64,000 nt of DNA from JARBUG01 sp035628915 (GTDB taxonomy: Bacteria; Bacillota; Sulfobacillia; Symbiobacteriales; Symbiobacteriaceae): assembly GCA_035628915.1 (NCBI GenBank), contig DASPIW010000012.1, forward strand, positions 206,349 to 270,348, in the 5' to 3' direction. Positions 61,486 to 64,000 of the stretch are shown here, in pieces; position 1 is the first letter of the stretch, and each line of letters opens with the position of its first letter. The translations under genes were made by a program, and so were the position numbers. The notes under the pieces were generated by a model, which worked only from the letters and a program-made list of their open reading frames with translations, made no database searches and was not told the origin of the DNA.

Positions 61486-63018
61486 TCAACGATCTACAGG
61501 AACGCCGCGAGCGCCACCACTGTCGGCAACAACTGTAAGGCTAAACGGGCCACTCCCGGGGATGTCACCTTCCCAGGTGAAGCGGCCCAGGATCACCGGG
61601 ACCCCCGCGAGACGAGTGCCATTGGACGGGGGGCAGCAGGTGCCAGGGCCCTCGCCATCCAGCCAGATGTTCATCAGTCCGGCTTCCGGCCAGCCGCTGC
61701 CCTGGATGCGAAACCGGCCCCCCGGTAACGGGATGACCTCCACCGCAGGGGCAGTGGGAGCGTCTGTGCGCCACCCGCCCCGGAGCCAAGCCGCCAACTC
61801 TGGCGCCCGCAGCCGTACAGGAGCCCCTCCGGGCGGGTGGACGATCACCTGCCCCTCGGCCCGTGTGCAGGTCATGCGGGTGGATTCGGCCAGCTTCTCC
61901 GTGACACAGTCATGGGCAAGGCGAGCGGTCATGGTACGCCCGCCTCGAAAGCGAATGTGGAGATAATCATCCCGGCTCGGCGTCGAGATTTCCCCCTGGG
62001 CAGGCTGTGCGTCCCGAAGCCACTGCACGATGCGGGTCAGCGCCGGCACGTCGGCGGGACGCCCCAGGTACAGGGGGGTAGAAGCATCGCGTGAGGGCAG
62101 GCCGAAGCGAACCTGGGCCCAGGCGATCCCGTCCGCATCCGGTACCCAGGCCGGCGCAACTGCAGCGCCCGCCTCAGTGCGACTAGCCGGGGGAGATACC
62201 AGTTCCACCGGATACCCAACCCCAGCTCCGGTGTCCAGCCGCAGCTGGAGCATATACTGGCCTGCCGCAAGCTCCACTGGAACTCGTCCCGTCCAGGCAA
62301 AGTCACCGAAGGTGGTAACGCCTTCAGCCAGTGTGATCTCCGTTCCGGCGCCCTCCAGCGTCAGCCGGTAGGTGCCTGCACCGGCCCAGCCATCGCCCTT
62401 GATCGTGGCTTTCTCACCGGCCACAAGGGCTTCGGGAGTGATAGTCATACGGTCCACAGGAGGCATGGCCCCGGACCGTCCCTCGCCCAGGAAGGACTCC
62501 AGCTCCGGAGCTTCTACCACCGTACGCTGGTCGCCCTCCGCAATCACTAGCTTGCCGGGCACGGTGGTGCAGCCGGTCCCGTTGCCTTCCGTGCGGCAGA
62601 TCCAAGCCTGACGCACCATGATGCGGCGCCCGTTGGTCAGATGGATGTCCAGCCACTCGACGCGCCTGTGTTCAGCGCCGGCGCCCACAGGGTCTACCGG
62701 CTTCGCCGCTGCCAACCCTCTGAGGAGTTGTTCCAGGGCGGCACGGTCTTGCGGCCGGGCGCCATAGAGCGGCCGGGGAACCTGGGTTCCCGCAGGGATC
62801 GGCGGAATGACCGTCACGTAGCCCACGTGCTCGGGCTTCAGTTCGGCAAGACTCGCCGGAACCTCGGACCGTTGGGTAGGACTGGGGGAAATGCTTGCTG
62901 TGTCAGTCGGGACGCCGTTGGGCGACTCCGAGGGCGGAGCCGGCGCGGGGGTCTTCGCCCCGCAGCCGGTCATCACGACAACTGCGGCTAGTGCTGCAAG
63001 CGTTGAACGGAGCTTCAT
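61486..63018 (-). CDS. Lipoprotein with two tandem unknown modules and Ig-like domains
   Basis: 510 residues. Lipobox VMTGCG at residues 15-20, then a Pro/Ser tether. Two copies of a module: PLYGARPQDRAALEQLLRGL ... VEAPELESFLGEG (about 83-185), and PLYLGRPADVPALTRIVQWL ... LRAPELAAWLRGG (about 310-412). Each contains a pair of Cys (ICRTEGNGTGCTT; HDCVTEKLAESTRMTC) and ends in APEL. Each is followed by an Ig/IPT-like segment (ATIKGDGWAGAGTYRLTLEG; RIQGSGWPEAGLMNIWLDGE). Unknown family; exported. Lies 37 bases upstream of the SLH-repeat gene in the same direction, so the two may be one operon. Confidence 0.82.
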   Translation of the reverse strand: MKLRSTLAALAAVVVMTGCGAKTPAPAPPSESPNGVPTDTASISPSPTQRSEVPASLAELKPEHVGYVTVIPPIPAGTQVPRPLYGARPQDRAALEQLLRGLAAAKPVDPVGAGAEHRRVEWLDIHLTNGRRIMVRQAWICRTEGNGTGCTTVPGKLVIAEGDQRTVVEAPELESFLGEGRSGAMPPVDRMTITPEALVAGEKATIKGDGWAGAGTYRLTLEGAGTEITLAEGVTTFGDFAWTGRVPVELAAGQYMLQLRLDTGAGVGYPVELVSPPASRTEAGAAVAPAWVPDADGIAWAQVRFGLPSRDASTPLYLGRPADVPALTRIVQWLRDAQPAQGEISTPSRDDYLHIRFRGGRTMTARLAHDCVTEKLAESTRMTCTRAEGQVIVHPPGGAPVRLRAPELAAWLRGGWRTDAPTAPAVEVIPLPGGRFRIQGSGWPEAGLMNIWLDGEGPGTCCPPSNGTRLAGVPVILGRFTWEGDIPGSGPFSLTVVADSGGARGVPVDR

Positions 63019-63189
63019 ACACGTTCACCTTCCTGCATCACACTGCTATAGAAACGACGTATCTGGTCTGATTTGGGTTTCAAGCGTGACGACCTTCGTT
63101 CCTGCCTGGAGGACTACACGAAGTCAGGTCTAGTACGCTGAAATGGGGGGCCGCCCATGGGGCAACGCAGGCGGATTCAGCGCGGCAAC

Positions 63190-63463
63190 AAAGTGCCCTG
63201 CGACTCGATGAGCGCCTTAACGAGCTTGGTTAGGGATCGGTCGAGATGTTATTGAGCCGGCCGCATCATATGGGAGGACAGCCAGGGTTCCACGCACTGT
63301 CCGAACTGCAACGGTTCGCCATCTCGAAGATGGTGACCGTCCATGCTATGACTACGAACCAATTGCACTCGCCGAAGCTCTCGGCGTTAGCGTCTACTGG
63401 CTTGCCGGTTTGTCCGATGACAAGGAGATTCCTGCCGACACTAGAAAGCTTCTTCAGGAATAA
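63190..63463 (+). pseudogene. XRE-family helix-turn-helix regulator, decayed
   Basis: RLDERLNELG appears in one frame at about 63200, and after a shift the frame ending at TAA 63461 gives VRHLEDGDRPCYDYEPIALA then EALGVSVYWLAGLSDDKE. This is the usual end of a Cro/C1-type domain. The middle part does not match. Regulator of a lost phage or toxin-antitoxin unit is possible. Confidence 0.5.
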
Positions 63464-63572
63464 CCCAAACTGAGGCCCTCTCCCAGACGGCGCGAGAGGA
63501 CCGTTCTGTACGAGACACTTTTGGAAGCCCATCTCCTTCCCCTCACTAGCAGATGAAGTAACTGAATGGCCG

Positions 63573-63608
63573 AACGCCCTGACCAGTACATCTGATCAGG
63601 GCGTCTTG
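63573..63608. terminator. Terminator-like hairpin
   Basis: ACGCCCTGACCAG and CTGATCAGGGCGT, six-base loop, then CTTGTG. Lies between the XRE relic and ylbJ copy 3. Confidence 0.6.
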
Positions 63609-63644
63609 TGTCTAGCGATGATCTGAACTACCGTCTACAAAGGA

Positions 63645-63862
63645 AACACCGCGTCTGCGGTGTTAGAGAACGCGAGCATTCGTTCACCCTCAACCCGGGT
63701 ACACATGTCCTGCTTACGGAATCCGGCCGTGATTACCGCATCCATAGGGTAGCCGGCTGCCAGGCCCATGCTGAGAACGAAGGCGCCTTCGCCCGAGACG
63801 TTGAACAGCGGGCGCATTACGGGTTCAAACAAGACACCGATGAAATGCACGACTCCCAACCT
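63645..63862 (-). pseudogene. Internal fragment of a ylbJ paralogue (copy 3)
   Basis: Matches YlbJ from about residue 55 (LGVVHFIGVLFEPVMRPLFN) to about 130 (RMLAFSNTADAV). The 5' part and leader are missing. Its bases are much closer to copy 2 than to the intact ylbJ (both read KQDMCTRVEGERMLAFSNTA), and it stops at the same position as copy 2. Confidence 0.9.
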
Positions 63863-63957
63863 GTAGGCGCTCACATTCCGTGATCTATCGCGGGGGGTGG
63901 GCGCTTTAATTATGTGGACCAATAGGCATACAGGGGTTGAGGAATCCTGACAATGAC

Positions 63958-63999
63958 AAACGCCCCCGGGAAAAGTGTTTGAGCGCACTCCGGAGGCGT
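63958..63999. terminator. Possible terminator at the window edge
   Basis: ACGCCCCCGG and CCGGAGGCGT with one mismatch and a 20-base loop. Weak; the flank is cut by the window. Confidence 0.3.
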
Positions 64000-64000
64000 C

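Overview
The window reads as a chromosome segment of a high-G+C, spore-forming member of the Bacillota, possibly close to Symbiobacterium or other deep high-GC Firmicutes. This placement is inference. It rests on full-length ylbJ (a sporulation gene), the order murI–rph–rdgB–phosphodiesterase with a marR gene beside it (as around Bacillus racE–ysmB–rph–ysnA–ysnB), the rnr–smpB–ssrA cluster, S-layer-homology (SLH) proteins, strong GGAGG ribosome sites and many GTG/TTG starts.

Layout. 1–1,014: an edge-truncated DUF6282-like gene and a GntR/FCD regulator. 1,510–10,049: a seven-gene chemosensory operon on the minus strand (cheW, cheR-TPR, cheW, mcp, cheA-REC, cheB, REC-EAL). It has the parts list of the Pseudomonas Wsp system, but ends in a c-di-GMP phosphodiesterase instead of a diguanylate cyclase. 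10,352–12,662: an unrecognised 456-residue gene and six tRNA genes in two units. 12,740–18,074: phosphodiesterase, rdgB, rph, murI, a marR gene with its own palindrome, and a large cell-wall amidase. 18,206–22,272: a long hairpin of unknown role, tmRNA with an abnormal T-loop, smpB and rnr. 22,443–28,109: a small membrane protein, ppa, a probable selenocysteine-containing disulfide oxidoreductase, glpD with a second FAD oxidase, and a divergent YhfZ-type regulator. 28,165–32,389: NrfHA nitrite reductase next to a two-component system whose kinase has a heme-type sensor domain. 32,585–38,430: a complete ribose operon rbsRKDACB with two operators around its promoter. 39,038–40,270: ylbJ.

From about 38.5 kb onward the DNA is eroded and rearranged. 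It holds a broken 2-hydroxyacid dehydrogenase, two serine-recombinase relics, two truncated copies of a ylbJ paralogue (45.6 and 63.7 kb), modA, TPR and XRE relics, and two N-terminally cut propeller genes lying head to head. Among these sits a group of exported proteins (46.2–63.0 kb): lipoproteins, beta-propellers with Asp-box-like repeats, an SH3b lipoprotein and two SLH-anchored propellers. They look like cell-surface proteins expanded by duplication.

The observations most worth following are the Wsp-like array with an EAL output, the in-frame TGA replacing the first Cys of a CxxC motif, the tmRNA whose T-loop lacks the TTCGA sequence, the long hairpin beside it, and the repeated truncated ylbJ fragments with a shared breakpoint.
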